In this document: piece by piece, positions 10,600 to 19,989 of the stretch
Layout: each line of letters begins with the position of its first letter
How positions within the stretch are numbered: the first letter of the stretch is position 1
NCBI GenBank assembly: GCA_964036315.1
Contig: OZ038517.1
Coordinates: 54,431,788-54,495,787 of the forward strand
Source: Acanthosepion esculentum
Taxonomy: Eukaryota > Mollusca > Cephalopoda > Sepiida > Sepiidae
Direction of reading: 5' to 3'
DNA length: 64,000 bases
Made by a program: the position numbers and the translations under genes
Notes under the pieces: generated by a model
The model's database searches: none
What the model saw: the letters and a program-made list of their open reading frames with translations, nothing else
Told to the model about the DNA's origin: nothing

Positions 10600-10705
10600 T
10601 AAAGTAATGCCAGAATATCAGGACACCCAGTGAGGAACGTAATCACAAATCTTTGGTTTGCAATACAAGGAAATCAACTAACGAGCTACGGCACTCTAGC
10701 TAAGA
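10600..10705 (-). mobile_element. tRNA-like SINE relic
   Basis: The minus strand reads CCGTAGCTCGTTAGTTGATT ... TTGCAAACCAAAG ... and then a B-box-like block before GGGTGTCC. A weaker similar block lies at about 10500-10560. Both are decayed and lack a clear tail. Confidence 0.4.
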
Positions 10706-10770
10706 ATATGTATGTAGTTTAACATGAACTTACAGCTGACATGCTCAGCCCCAGTGAGGATAACGATGGC

Positions 10771-10772
10771 CT

Positions 10773-10860
<88 letters not shown>
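10771..10860. repeat. (CA)n(TA)n compound microsatellite
   Basis: About 24 bases of CA followed by about 65 of TA, abutting the next inverted-repeat element. Confidence 0.95.
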
Positions 10861-10863
<3 letters not shown>

Positions 10864-11114
10864 GGGTGTTCCAATAACTTGGACCGTTTTTAAATGTCAA
10901 TTAAGTTTAAGCGTCCAATGATTTTTTTCTTTTTCTTTCAGATTTGGCAGACATTTGGGCGATATTATTTTCCACACATAAATGCCATGACTTAAATAAC
11001 ATGATCCATTAGAGAAATAAAAAAATGTTCACCAATAACACTGATTTATTTACTGCTGACTTTGATCCGTCTTAATGAAACGCCATAATATATAATCCGT
11101 CTTAATGAAACACC

Positions 11115-11118
<4 letters not shown>
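10861..11118. mobile_element. Small inverted-repeat DNA element between TA tracts
   Basis: It begins TAAGGGTGTTCCAATAACTT and ends AATGAAACACCCTTTA, imperfect inverses of each other (GGGTGTT(C/T)CA core). Near the right end AATCCGTCTTAATGAAAC is duplicated in tandem. Long (TA)n tracts flank both sides, and (TA)n continues at 11119-11169. This fits a Tc1/mariner-type MITE inserted into a TA tract. There is no transposase. Confidence 0.6.
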
Positions 11119-11169
<51 letters not shown>

Positions 11170-11175
<6 letters not shown>

Positions 11176-11940
11176 TGTTAGTCAAAATTATGTTAACATT
11201 TAAATCAGTGGCCTAACCATTTGGGGTGGGGCCATGCTCCACCTAAGTATCTATAAAATCCTGTTACTCCACACCGTGTCATATAATCCTTATTATTCAA
11301 AAAGTGAACTATTTAACGTGGAGGAAGCCTAAAAGGCCATCATCTTTACTTTCCTTAAGAACTTGAGACTGTATATATACAATAGTATTCCCATATAATT
11401 TTAGAATTTTACAATATTTTCACACACTCATACTAACACAGACTCAGTAGAAAAAATTCCCTGTTAAGAAATCATTCTTTAAAAATCAACTTCGCTCCCA
11501 CACCCAGTGGGGCGTGCTCCCCATTTTAGGGGAACCACGGTTCTAGAGATTTGCTTTTTTCTGTCTCTTTGTGCAAGTAAAGTTATTTTTCAATTTTATT
11601 GAAGTTGATGTTATAGGTGACGGGTTTAACTTGAGACTCTTTCTAAAAGATTACCTCTAACATGTGAATTTGGATTACAGGATCGTCTGAAATTGTTTGC
11701 CATCATGTTCGCCAACCCCCCCCCCCAATCAGCAGCAACAGTAGCCTTTAAGGCAGGGACACTCAAATAGATGATACCACAGTATTTGGTCCTTGAGGCC
11801 ATTGATGCCACGAGTCTCTCTTGCTATACACGCTCTCCTTCACCATCCTAAATAACCGGAAATCGCAGGGGCGTCAAATCAGGGAACAGTGAAGGCTAAC
11901 GTAATCCATCGACATGAAAGTATTGACATAATTTTGACTA
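11170..11940. other. Unassigned stretch with a possible decayed hAT-like element
   Basis: Between about 11206 (CAGTGGCCTAACC) and 11544 (GGGAACCACGGTTCTAG) the ends are weakly inverse and include GGGGTGGGGCCATGCTCC / GGGGCGTGCTCCCC blocks, as in decayed hAT MITEs. I found no target duplication. A C-run at 11717 and short frames complete the region. Confidence 0.3.
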
Positions 11941-11947
11941 ACCTGCA

Positions 11948-12133
11948 TATATATATATATATATATGCACATATATATATATATATATATGCATATATAT
12001 ATATATGCATATATATATATATATATGCATATATATATATATGCATATATATATATATATATATGCATATATATATATATATATGCATATATATATATAT
12101 ATATATATATGCATATATATATATATATATATA

Positions 12134-12191
<58 letters not shown>

Positions 12192-12215
12192 TATATATAT
12201 ATATATATATATATA
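11948..12215. repeat. (TA)n array punctuated by TGCA
   Basis: TA tracts of 8-50 bases are separated by TGCA (once GCAC), giving an almost perfectly self-complementary 268-base block. It generates many false Ile/Tyr/His frames on both strands. Confidence 0.95.
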
Positions 12216-12384
12216 ATTTTAAGGTGTGCTATATTTATGGTATAGAGCGTATGTAAATATAAAAGTGAACATTGAATCAACACTCAGAAGTGACAGACCG
12301 TTTCATACTAGACGCAATCGTCAGGCCACGGATGTTGGTTTTTTCTGGACTATATATATATACGGGTCAGTGGTGCATTGTGGG

Positions 12385-13275
12385 TAGTCCATTCTGACGG
12401 TTATTTTGGCGGGAGTGGTTTGTTTATTTATTTATTTGGGTTAATTTATTTTACTTGTTTTTTTTATTTATATTTATGTTTATTTTTATTTGTATTTTAT
12501 ATATTTATTTATTCTTTTTGGTTTTCGATGTTTTAGTAACGTAGTCAAAAAAATTTGAGATTAGTTCAAATCGTTTATTTAATAGTTTGATTTGGTCTGG
12601 GAAGGTAATTAAAGCTATTTTTTCGTCTAATTGTAGTCTATTCTAACTGTTGTTTTGGCGGGGACATTTTTTTAAATTTGTTTATTATTTTATTTTTTAT
12701 TTGTATTGATTATTTTTATTTGTTTTTGCTTATTTTTTTTATTCTAACGGTTATTTTAGAGGGGTTTGTTAAATTGTTTATTTATTTGGATTCATTTTTT
12801 TTTACTTGTTTTTTCTTATTTATTTTTATTTTGTATATTTTTATTTATTCTTTTCGGTTTTCGATTTTTAAGTAACGTAGTAAAAAATTTTGATCGTTTA
12901 TATAGCAGTTATAGCTATTTTTTCGTCCAATTTTTGCATTGATTGTTGTAGTCTATTTCTAGCGAGAGTGGTTTGTTAATTTGTTTATTATTTACTTTAT
13001 TTATTTGGATTATTTTTACTTGTTTTTTCTTATTTATTTTTGAGTTTTATTTATTCGTTTTCTTCTATTCTAACGGGTTTGGTTTGTTAATTTAGTATTT
13101 GCTTTGGTTAATTTATATTACTTGTTTTTTATTATTATTTTGTTTATTTTTATTTATTCTTTTCAGTTTTCGATTTTTAAGTAACGTAGTAAAAATTTGT
13201 TTTCATGTCTGCATTTTGAGATGAGTTCAGATCGTTTATTTAGTAGTTTATTTTGGTCTGGGGAGGTAATAATGT
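12385..13275. repeat. Degenerate T-rich tandem repeat
   Basis: Blocks beginning ATTCTAACGGTTATTTTGGC recur in altered form near 12391, 12640, 12742, 12950 and 13065, each followed by TTTATTT-rich sequence and then TTTTCGATTTTTAAGTAACG. A closing block reading GGTCTGGG(A/G)AGGTAAT is at 12595 and 13255. Spacing varies from 100 to 250 bases, so this is an old, eroded array. No gene. Confidence 0.65.
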
Positions 13276-13281
13276 ACACAC

Positions 13282-13328
<47 letters not shown>
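13274..13328. repeat. (CA)n(TA)n microsatellite
   Basis: Short CA tract followed by TA, the same arrangement as at 10771. Confidence 0.9.
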
Positions 13329-13331
<3 letters not shown>

Positions 13332-13384
13332 GACTCTCCTATCGTGAACGATAAATGACGGTCATCATTGGATGATGTCTTTTG

Positions 13385-13905
13385 TTTTACACTTATGCAT
13401 GCTAGCAGGGGCTATTGTGGAGAAAATCAGGCAAGGAAAAGGCATATTTCATTTGCGCTTTCTTAAGTGTGATACTAGCCCAGCCGCGGATGACAAGGTC
13501 ACACTGACAGATGAAATTTGATAAAGCAGGATTTTGATGCCGTCTCTGCTTCAGAGCTTGACGAATCTGATCACGGTGCTTCAGTCTACTGTCTTCAAAA
13601 CTCTTTTACTTAATGAAACATGTCTTACACCACTCCTTTCGGTTTGATGCTTGGGCTTCTCAGGTTTTCAGATCAAAGTTGAGACATTTCAAGTTGTCCT
13701 TCAATTCGTTTTTATAGAGTAAGAGTGGACGTCCAACTGAACGCTTGGAGTTTGGTAGTTATCCATACAGCACCTTTTTTGAAAGCCTACGCTCCCTCAT
13801 TCTCACAACATGACAAGCCCACCTAAGTTGTATCTTTTCTAGAATGGTTTCAATGCCCGTTTTGTTGTTACATTTCTTCAGTATTGCATCCGTCATCCCA
13901 TTTTA
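13385..13905 (-). pseudogene. LINE polymerase C-terminal relic
   Basis: Minus-strand translation, through frameshifts, gives IETILEKIQLRWAGHVVRM, then RSVGRP, then KDNLKCLN. The pattern LRW.GHV.RM...K..GRP...Y.D.LK.NLK is the C-terminal signature of CR1/RTE-like retrotransposon polymerases. It is a different LINE type from those at 8 kb and 41 kb. Confidence 0.65.
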
Positions 13906-13949
13906 TATCACATATGGCAGGAAGACAGCGCACGTGAAAGGCGTCGATT

Positions 13950-13969
<20 letters not shown>

Positions 13970-13981
<12 letters not shown>

Positions 13982-14100
13982 CTTTTGCGATGGTCGGTGA
14001 TAATATGTATGGTCCTGGTCTTAAGTTTATTGTCGAAAATTGTGAGATTAGCGCACTCTCAGTGCATATTCTTCTTAGTGAATCATTTTCTCTTTAAATC
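13970..14100. repeat. Dispersed repeat, copy also at 17725-17850
   Basis: CTTTTGCGATGGTCGGTGAT through GTGCATATTCTTCTTAGTG is repeated with substitutions at 17725-17850 (CTTTTGCAATGATCGGTGAT ...). The family is unknown. It follows a short TA/TG tract. Confidence 0.6.
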
Positions 14101-14382
14101 AGACTAACATTTATTAAGTCGAAATTGTATTCCGATTTATCAATGCATTTCAGGTTTTTTATGAAGCATATCTATGCGATGCTCATATAGAATTTCCTTT
14201 TAGGTTTTGGGTTGTGTCTAATAGATACTTTTATGTTTGGAGGTTGTTCGCATGATGATTTGGGGACGTTTTTACGCCAACACTATCTCATACTCGAATG
14301 AAGGTTTAACAAAAGCAAAACTTGTTAGATTTATAAACGTTTCCTATTTGTACTTTATCCTATCATTCTGTTAGATTTTGAT

Positions 14383-14437
<55 letters not shown>
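14383..14437. repeat. (TA)n microsatellite
   Basis: TA tract forming the left flank of the fold-back element at 14440-14705. Confidence 0.95.
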
Positions 14438-14439
<2 letters not shown>

Positions 14440-14440
<1 letters not shown>

Positions 14441-14705
14441 GTGTATTGCGGCAGCAATCCCTCTGTTATACAAATTTCGCTAAAAACGACTGACAAGGTA
14501 CTGCGGTTACGTTTTTTATTTAATTTTTCTTGTGTTCATTTAATTTTTTTCTTTTTTCGACATAAATTATGTAGAAACAGAACATTTGGACAATTTCTAC
14601 ATAATTTATGTTGAGAGAAGAAAAAATTATAAGAACACAAGAAAAATTAAATAAAAAACTTAACCCCAGTAACTTGTCAGTCATTTTTAATAAAACTTGT
14701 GTGTA
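14440..14705. mobile_element. Fold-back (long inverted repeat) element
   Basis: The arms at about 14485-14575 and 14595-14690 are near-complementary over about 90 bases: TTTTTTATTTAATTTTTCTTG against CAAGAAAAATTAAATAAAAAAC, and CATAAATTATGTAGAAA against TTTCTACATAATTTATG. The loop is very short. (TA)n tracts flank both sides (14383-14437 and 14709-14762). There is no coding capacity. Confidence 0.75.
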
Positions 14706-14706
14706 G

Positions 14707-14708
<2 letters not shown>

Positions 14709-14762
<54 letters not shown>
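14709..14762. repeat. (TA)n microsatellite
   Basis: Right flank of the fold-back element. The sequence after it up to 15430 is AT-rich without a recognised gene or repeat. Confidence 0.95.
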
Positions 14763-14766
<4 letters not shown>

Positions 14767-15452
14767 TTAATTCATTGTAGTTATGGAATTTTGGGTCAAA
14801 ACAAGCATTTCAGTATAAGGAAGCTGACCGGAAATTTAGTAGAAATGCAAAATGTCATTAAATGTCATATGCACTTTAATATATTGTTGCTATATTCGTA
14901 ATAAATTTTGTTGAGAGTTGATTGGTTGATTTTGATGTAAAGGGCTTTGAGAATTTGAAGTTTCTGTTTAATATTTTCGCGTTGTAGTATATTGGTGTTG
15001 TCAACAAGTATTTTCTTGTATTGTGAAGGTGGACAGGAATGTGTTTTTAAATGTTGTACAATAGAGCTTTTGTCCGACAAATGGAATATAAGACGTCTTC
15101 ATAATGTTGTGGTCGTCAAACCAACATATGTACTTACTTTTTTGTCAGAGATACAATCTCCCAAAGGACATTTAAAAAAATATACAATGTAGGACTTTTC
15201 CAAAACACTAGTTGACGAAGAAAAGTTACTGCGTATGATTAAGATTAAATTTAGTTAAATTTTGTGTTAAATTAATATAATATATAATTAGTTTTATTTT
15301 TTACTGGGACGGGTAAACTACTGTGCCTTCCTTGATGAAATTCATCTTATCAAGAAACTGATTAGACAACTGTATAAAAATAAGTAAACATAATATCTCT
15401 GTTATTCAATAAAACATGTTTGAATGAAAATATGCTGCCCATATATATATAT

Positions 15453-15778
15453 CAATGTCGACGTCAGACGTTTCGGTCTAGTAGACCTTCTTCAGGACAT
15501 AGTTATTAAAACATAATCAAAATTAGACGATATTCAAGTCAACATGAAAAGACGATAGACATAAGAATAATCAAAACAAAATGACTGAATTTTAAGATCA
15601 GCGTTCCGTTTTGAAATGCGATCACGTTGGCGTCACGTGGGCGATGTTGTGAAAACGTATTGCTAAAAATAGAGTTTATTATAAAAGAAAGAATTTTACT
15701 TGAATATCGTTTAATTATATTTTAATAACTATGTCCTGAAGAAAGTCTACTTGACCGAAACATCTGACGTCGACATTG
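15453..15778. mobile_element. Inverted-repeat element with hammerhead-like ends
   Basis: The left arm 15453-15545 and right arm 15698-15778 are inverse copies: AATGTCGACGTCAGACG ... CTTCAGGACATAGTTATT against AATAACTATGTCCTGAAG ... GACGTCGACATT. Each arm holds a hammerhead-like motif pointing outwards to the element end. The left end abuts a short (TA)n. Confidence 0.7.
15455..15500 (-). ncRNA. Hammerhead-like motif with complete stems
   Basis: Minus strand: stem I ATGTC; CTGAAGA; extra A; stem II GGTCT-ACT-AGACC; GAA; stem III ACGT-CTG-ACGT; C; stem I GACAT. All three helices pair perfectly. The deviation from the textbook ribozyme is one extra A between the core and stem II. The related copy at 15731-15776 (plus) has lost stem III pairing. 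Confidence 0.5.
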
Positions 15779-15924
15779 AAACATTAAAACAGTAAACTTG
15801 CATATTCGGATTTTGTTTTTTTTCATATTTTTCCTCATACATCTATATCCATATATTTGCTTACATAAATATATATATATATATATATATCGTATAATGA
15901 GAAGCCACATATACTTTCTTGATA

Positions 15925-16672
15925 TGTATATAAAATATGGATAAAACAACTGAAAAGTTGCAAATTAAAAGAAAAAAAAATTGAATGTTTTTTGTGAAAG
16001 TATTTATTTATATGTTTTTATATATTTATATTTGATATTTCAGATCGCCTCGATCTTTCGTCAGAAATTAATTGAATAACTGTATTCGGAAGTTTGTTTA
16101 CAAGTAGCGTCCGTCGCGAGACGCGGACGTCACGTGATGTGGAATGCAACTGCGTTTGAATATTTCTAACGTAAATGTAACGGTAATATTTTAGATGTTG
16201 TTTAAAAAGGTTTTTTAACTATATCTAAAGAAAATTTTTAACTATTGAAATATTTATACAGATTTAAAATACCCAAGTCTTTGTTTAGCCCTAGTTTATA
16301 TGTGTCTAATTTTAAAATCCAGTATTTCTCTTTTTTTCTGCGTGTGTATGTGGATCTAAATTCGGAATCTATCAATAAAAATTTCTTTAGATATAGTTAA
16401 AAAAACCTTTTTAAACAACATCTAAAATATTATCGTTAGATTTACGTTAGAAATATTCAAACACAGTTGCATTCCACATCACGTGACGTCCGCGTCACGC
16501 GACGGACGCTACTTGTAAACAAACTTCCGAATATAGTTATTCAATTAATTTCTGACGAAAGATCGAGGCGATCTGAAATATCAAATATAAATATATAAAA
16601 ACATATAAATACTTTCACAAAAAAACATTCAATTTTTTTCTTTTAATTTGCAACGTTTCAGTTGTTTTATCC

Positions 16673-16685
<13 letters not shown>
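15925..16685. mobile_element. 760-bp fold-back element, near-perfect arms
   Basis: The arms at about 15925-16240 and 16370-16685 are inverse copies over about 315 bases (for example AACTGAAAAGTTGCAAATTA against TAATTTGCAACGTTTCAGTT), with a spacer of about 130 bases. Each arm contains a GC-rich hairpin (GTCCGTCGCG/CGCGGAC followed by ACGTCACGTGA) and a hammerhead-like motif (CTGACGA, A, AGATCG-AGG-CGATCT, GAA, ATAT, C). (TA)n follows at 16679-16727. No frames are of interest. Confidence 0.85.
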
Positions 16686-16728
<43 letters not shown>

Positions 16729-16790
16729 CCTAAAGAGATGGGAACAACCTACCTAGGTTTCACCTAAACGGATCTTCTGGGTAATCTGGC
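16679..16790. repeat. (TA)n plus hammerhead-like end
   Basis: The TA tract 16679-16727 is followed on the minus strand (16740-16790) by TTACC, CAGAAGA, T, CCGTTTAGG, T, GAA, ACCTAGGT, A, GGTTG. This has the shared layout with an 8-base palindromic stem III and ACC/GGT as stem I, but the core reads CAGAAGA, so it is decayed. Confidence 0.5.
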
Positions 16791-16799
16791 TAATATATA

Positions 16800-17480
16800 T
16801 TTCGTTAAAAATGAAATAAAGTAGCCTTAAGGTGCAATCTTTCATTTAAACATATTCTGTTGAGCAGACAAGGAATTCTGTTAACCTTTTAGCAAGTATC
16901 TCTTGGTGTCGAATTCAACGTTTTAATTTGGAAGCGTGTAAAGATATTTACTGAAATGTTTCCTACTTGATAAGGACCAGTGAGGATCCAAAGTTCTCGG
17001 ATTTCTGCCTCGAATTTCGATAAGTACCTTTTATATACGCTTCCATCTGTACTGGAGCGTTTAATTCAGCAGTAGGAGAAAACTAATAAAATGTTATCCC
17101 GACTTCGAAGTTTTTTGGTAAAATTTCCAATCTTCAGGGGGTTCTGGTTTTAAACGATATTTCCATTTTTTTCTCTATTTTTTCCATTTGTTCCGCGTCT
17201 TTTTCAATCAGTTTTTAACTCCGTTTAAGACACAGGTTTTATTTTTCCAAGTACTTTCAGTCTTATCTGAGACCATTTTTAAGGGGGCTTAAGTTGTCTG
17301 TGAGTATGTATATGTGCTTCTGTAAATTCAAAGCATTTCAACTATTCGTTTTTACTGCTTATGCAGCGTTCTAGGTTTCAAAGTTCGAAGTTCACAGTTT
17401 TTTTTTCTTCCAGTATAAGGGAAGTAACTTTTACTATGGTTCATTATTTATGCATACACACAAATACACATTTCATTCTT
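16800..17480. other. No gene recognised
   Basis: AT-rich sequence with short spurious frames. No repeat family was identified. Confidence 0.4.
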
Positions 17481-17484
17481 TCGT

Positions 17485-17530
17485 TCTGGAATCTGATGAA
17501 GCCTAGAATGGCGAAACGCGTAACCAAATG
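17485..17530 (+). ncRNA. Hammerhead-like motif
   Basis: CTGATGA at 17493-17499, extra A, stem II GCC-TAGAAT-GGC, GAA, palindrome ACGCGT, then A. A TGG/CCA pair could form part of stem I. It shares the extra base with most copies in this window. Confidence 0.4.
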
Positions 17531-17724
17531 TATTTTTAATTAAATCTATTTTCATGAAACGTTTCCATTTGTCAAATTTTAAAACTTTTTCGGGATTTTT
17601 ATATCCTAATTTAAAAACATATATGTGTGTATTTGTGTTTTAAGCCACCAATCTTTGCTGGACTCGAAATTAGCCCTCAACCGAACAGGTCCTCGTTACT
17701 CTCCTCATCAGCTTGCACACCGCA

Positions 17725-17850
17725 TTGTGTTACTATTGCTTTTGCAATGATCGGTGATATTATGCATGAGCCTGGTCTTAGGTTTATCGTCGGGAATTGT
17801 GAAATCAGCGCACTTTCAATACATATTCTGTTTGTCTCCTGATAAAACTG
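17725..17850. repeat. Dispersed repeat, second copy
   Basis: Matches 13970-14100 with scattered substitutions. Confidence 0.6.
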
Positions 17851-17854
17851 GCTT

Positions 17855-18180
17855 TTATTAAGTCAAAATTGCGGCCAGATTTGTTACGGTGAACTACCAG
17901 TGCGTTCAAAATGTTATCATGAAAATATTTATAGAAAAGACAGAAGGAAGCTACGTCATAGCGGTGGGAAAGTGAGAGAAGTCGAAATGCGAGGTCAGGA
18001 CCTATAACATTACAGACCCTTCTTTGGGTTTTTATCGAGAATCTCGTGATATATAGTAGAAGCACTAAAAATTTGATAAGATTTTTTTTAGCATAGAACA
18101 GTTCGAAATTGGTTTGGAATCTATCATCAATGTCTTTATGTCGCATGATATCCGTTAATGAATGCAATAGATTTATCAAA
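17855..18180 (-). pseudogene. LINE-1* RT C-terminal fragment (family of 41.5 kb)
   Basis: Minus-strand frame: [39 protein letters not shown]. This aligns with [39 protein letters not shown] in the better copy at 41459-42475. It is truncated on both sides. For brevity the family is called LINE-1* in this annotation; it is not vertebrate L1. Confidence 0.75.
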
Positions 18181-18291
18181 CTTTGACATGCGTTTTATAC
18201 ATGAAGTCTAAAGTCAGTCACAAAGAAAAGTCATGAGAGAGAGTGGGGGGAGAGAGAGAGTGAGACCTTGAATTCGGTACGTTTTTGACAG

Positions 18292-18335
18292 TTTTTATTA
18301 TTATTATTAATAATAATAATAATAATAATAATCAA
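18292..18335. repeat. (ATT)n/(AAT)n microsatellite
   Basis: It lies where the A-rich tail of the following minus-strand LINE end would be. Confidence 0.9.
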
Positions 18336-18400
18336 TTCACTCCGGGTAAGGCGATAATGCCACTAAGATGCAAACTGGGAGTGAAAGAGAATGAAAAAAA
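18336..18400 (-). mobile_element. LINE-1* 3' terminal tail
   Basis: Minus-strand end sequence: plus TCACTCCGGGTAAGGCGATA, ATGCCACTAAGATGCAA. It is homologous to the tails at 21.5, 22.6, 25.6, 47.3, 50.8 and 61.5 kb (consensus CACCCCAAGCAAGGCAATAA, GCCACTAAGACGCAAGGGGT). Confidence 0.75.
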
Positions 18401-19240
18401 CTTAAGGAACCAGAAACCCAATCCTAAACAGGAAGCAAGAGATAATCCTCTACTTCTGTTCAAAAGATCGGGAAGGAGTGTGAACCGGACGATAAACAAA
18501 CCTATCTACTCCTATTAAGTAAAAAAATACATAAATAGTAAATAAATTAAGAGAATTTAGGCAGGCGCGTTAGAAGCATAAAATTGAAGTAGACTTTAGA
18601 AGGAACCGGAAACCCAATCCTAAACAGAAATCACGAGATAAACCTCTACTCCTGTTCAAAATACCAGGGAGGAGTGTGAACAGGATGATAGCGTACCTAT
18701 CTACTCCTATTGAAGAAAAAATAAATAGTAAATAAAATAACAGAGCTCAGGCGGAGACGTTAGGCGTATATAATTGAAGTAGACGTTAGAAGGAACCAGA
18801 AATCCAATCCTAAACAGGAAACAAGAGATAAACCTATCTATTCCTGATCAAAATACCGGAAGAAGTATGAACAGGACGATAGGTAAACCTATCTACTCCT
18901 ATTAAGGAAAAAGAATAAAGAAAGGAATAAAATAAAAATATATATTTAAATTAAATTAAAAAAATAAGCAGTAAATAAAATTTCAGAGTTTAGATGGAGG
19001 TGTTAGAAGTATAGAGTTGGCGTAAACTTTAGATGGAACCGGGAAACCCAATCCAAAACAGGAAACAAGAGATAAACCTCTACCACTGTTCAAAATACCG
19101 GGAGAAGTGTGAACAGAACGATAGGCGAACCTATCTACTCCTATTGAGGAAAAAGAATAAAGAAATAAAATACAAAAATAAAATTAAATAAAAAAAAGAA
19201 ATAAAGACTAAATAAAATAACAGGGTTTAGGGCGAAGACG
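18400..19240 (-). repeat. ~190-240 bp tandem array linked to LINE-1* tail
   Basis: The unit head AGGAACC(A/G)GAAACCCAATCC occurs near 18406, 18601, 18790 and 19034. Each is followed by CTAAACAGGAAACAAGAGAT, a GTGTGAACAGGACGATAGG block, then AGTAAATAAAAT and ...GGCGTTAGAAGTATA. The same array lies next to a LINE-1* tail at 50850-51235, so it belongs to the 3' untranslated part of that element rather than to a random satellite. Confidence 0.8.
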
Positions 19241-19670
19241 TTGCATATAAGTAAAAGATAGAAAGAAAAAAGAAAAATGAGATAAAATTCGGAACAAAGA
19301 GAGGGCGGTTGGGTTGCCAGGTGTGGGATTGACATCAAATATATGTATTTTAGTATGAAGCTTATGGTAGAGAAGAGTCTTTTTTTGGTTGCTGAGTGTT
19401 GAAATTCGACAGCGTTAAATAAAATAACGAACCTCAAGTTAATAGTCGTAATGTTTATTTGTCGAAGATCGTCTGCTACGCTTTTTTTTTTTTCAGAGTA
19501 TTTTTGTTGAAACGTTCCTTTCTTCCATTTGGCTTTCTTTTCTCTCTCTCTCTTTTTTTTAAACCGTCAGCTGCTGCGGTGGATGTTATCAGATTTCATT
19601 AACTTCCTCTCGTGCTCTTTATCTCTGTTTATTCTGAGTCTAGCTTCGGCAAAATAAAGACCAATGCCAG
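19241..19670. other. No gene recognised
   Basis: AT-rich sequence with a (CT)n/(T)n run near 19540. The 98-residue minus frame (19141-19437) is low-complexity Phe/Leu sequence over the repeat and is not supported. Confidence 0.4.
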
Positions 19671-19675
19671 CACAG

Positions 19676-19985
19676 CGATGTATGTGGCTCAATGGTTAGA
19701 AGTAGAGAATCAAACTGAGGCTGTTTATCTTCACTTCACGCTAAATGTCATTGGCAAAAGGCATAAATCGTCTTTTCCCTAGGCTCTGACTTATTGCCAG
19801 ATATCTTAGCAACATCTTGCCGAAGAAGAGTCGGGAAAGGAGCACTTTAGCAAATCATCCACTAAAACCTTACCTGCCAATAAAGCAGCAGTAAAGCTGA
19901 TCTTCTTTTGCCAACCTTGTGTACCCTGTGCAATAAGGTCTACTTGGCTATGATGGTATTTGATTTCAAGACTGGGCTCTCTAGT
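19676..19985 (+). mobile_element. Possible tRNA-headed SINE
   Basis: It starts with TGTGGCTCAATGGTTAGAAG, a tRNA A-box-like head, and runs into a GGCATAAATCGTCTTTTCCC body. The B box is eroded. It ends at the tandem array beginning at about 19990. Confidence 0.4.
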
Positions 19986-19989
19986 CTTG

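Noticed and set aside
11879..12283. Ile/Tyr/His frames on both strands
   Set aside because: Produced by the (TA)n-TGCA block.
12285..12335. Another hammerhead-like site (minus CTGACGA ... GAAAC)
   Set aside because: CTGACGA and GAAAC are present, but I could not find a convincing stem II between them, so it was left out of the count.
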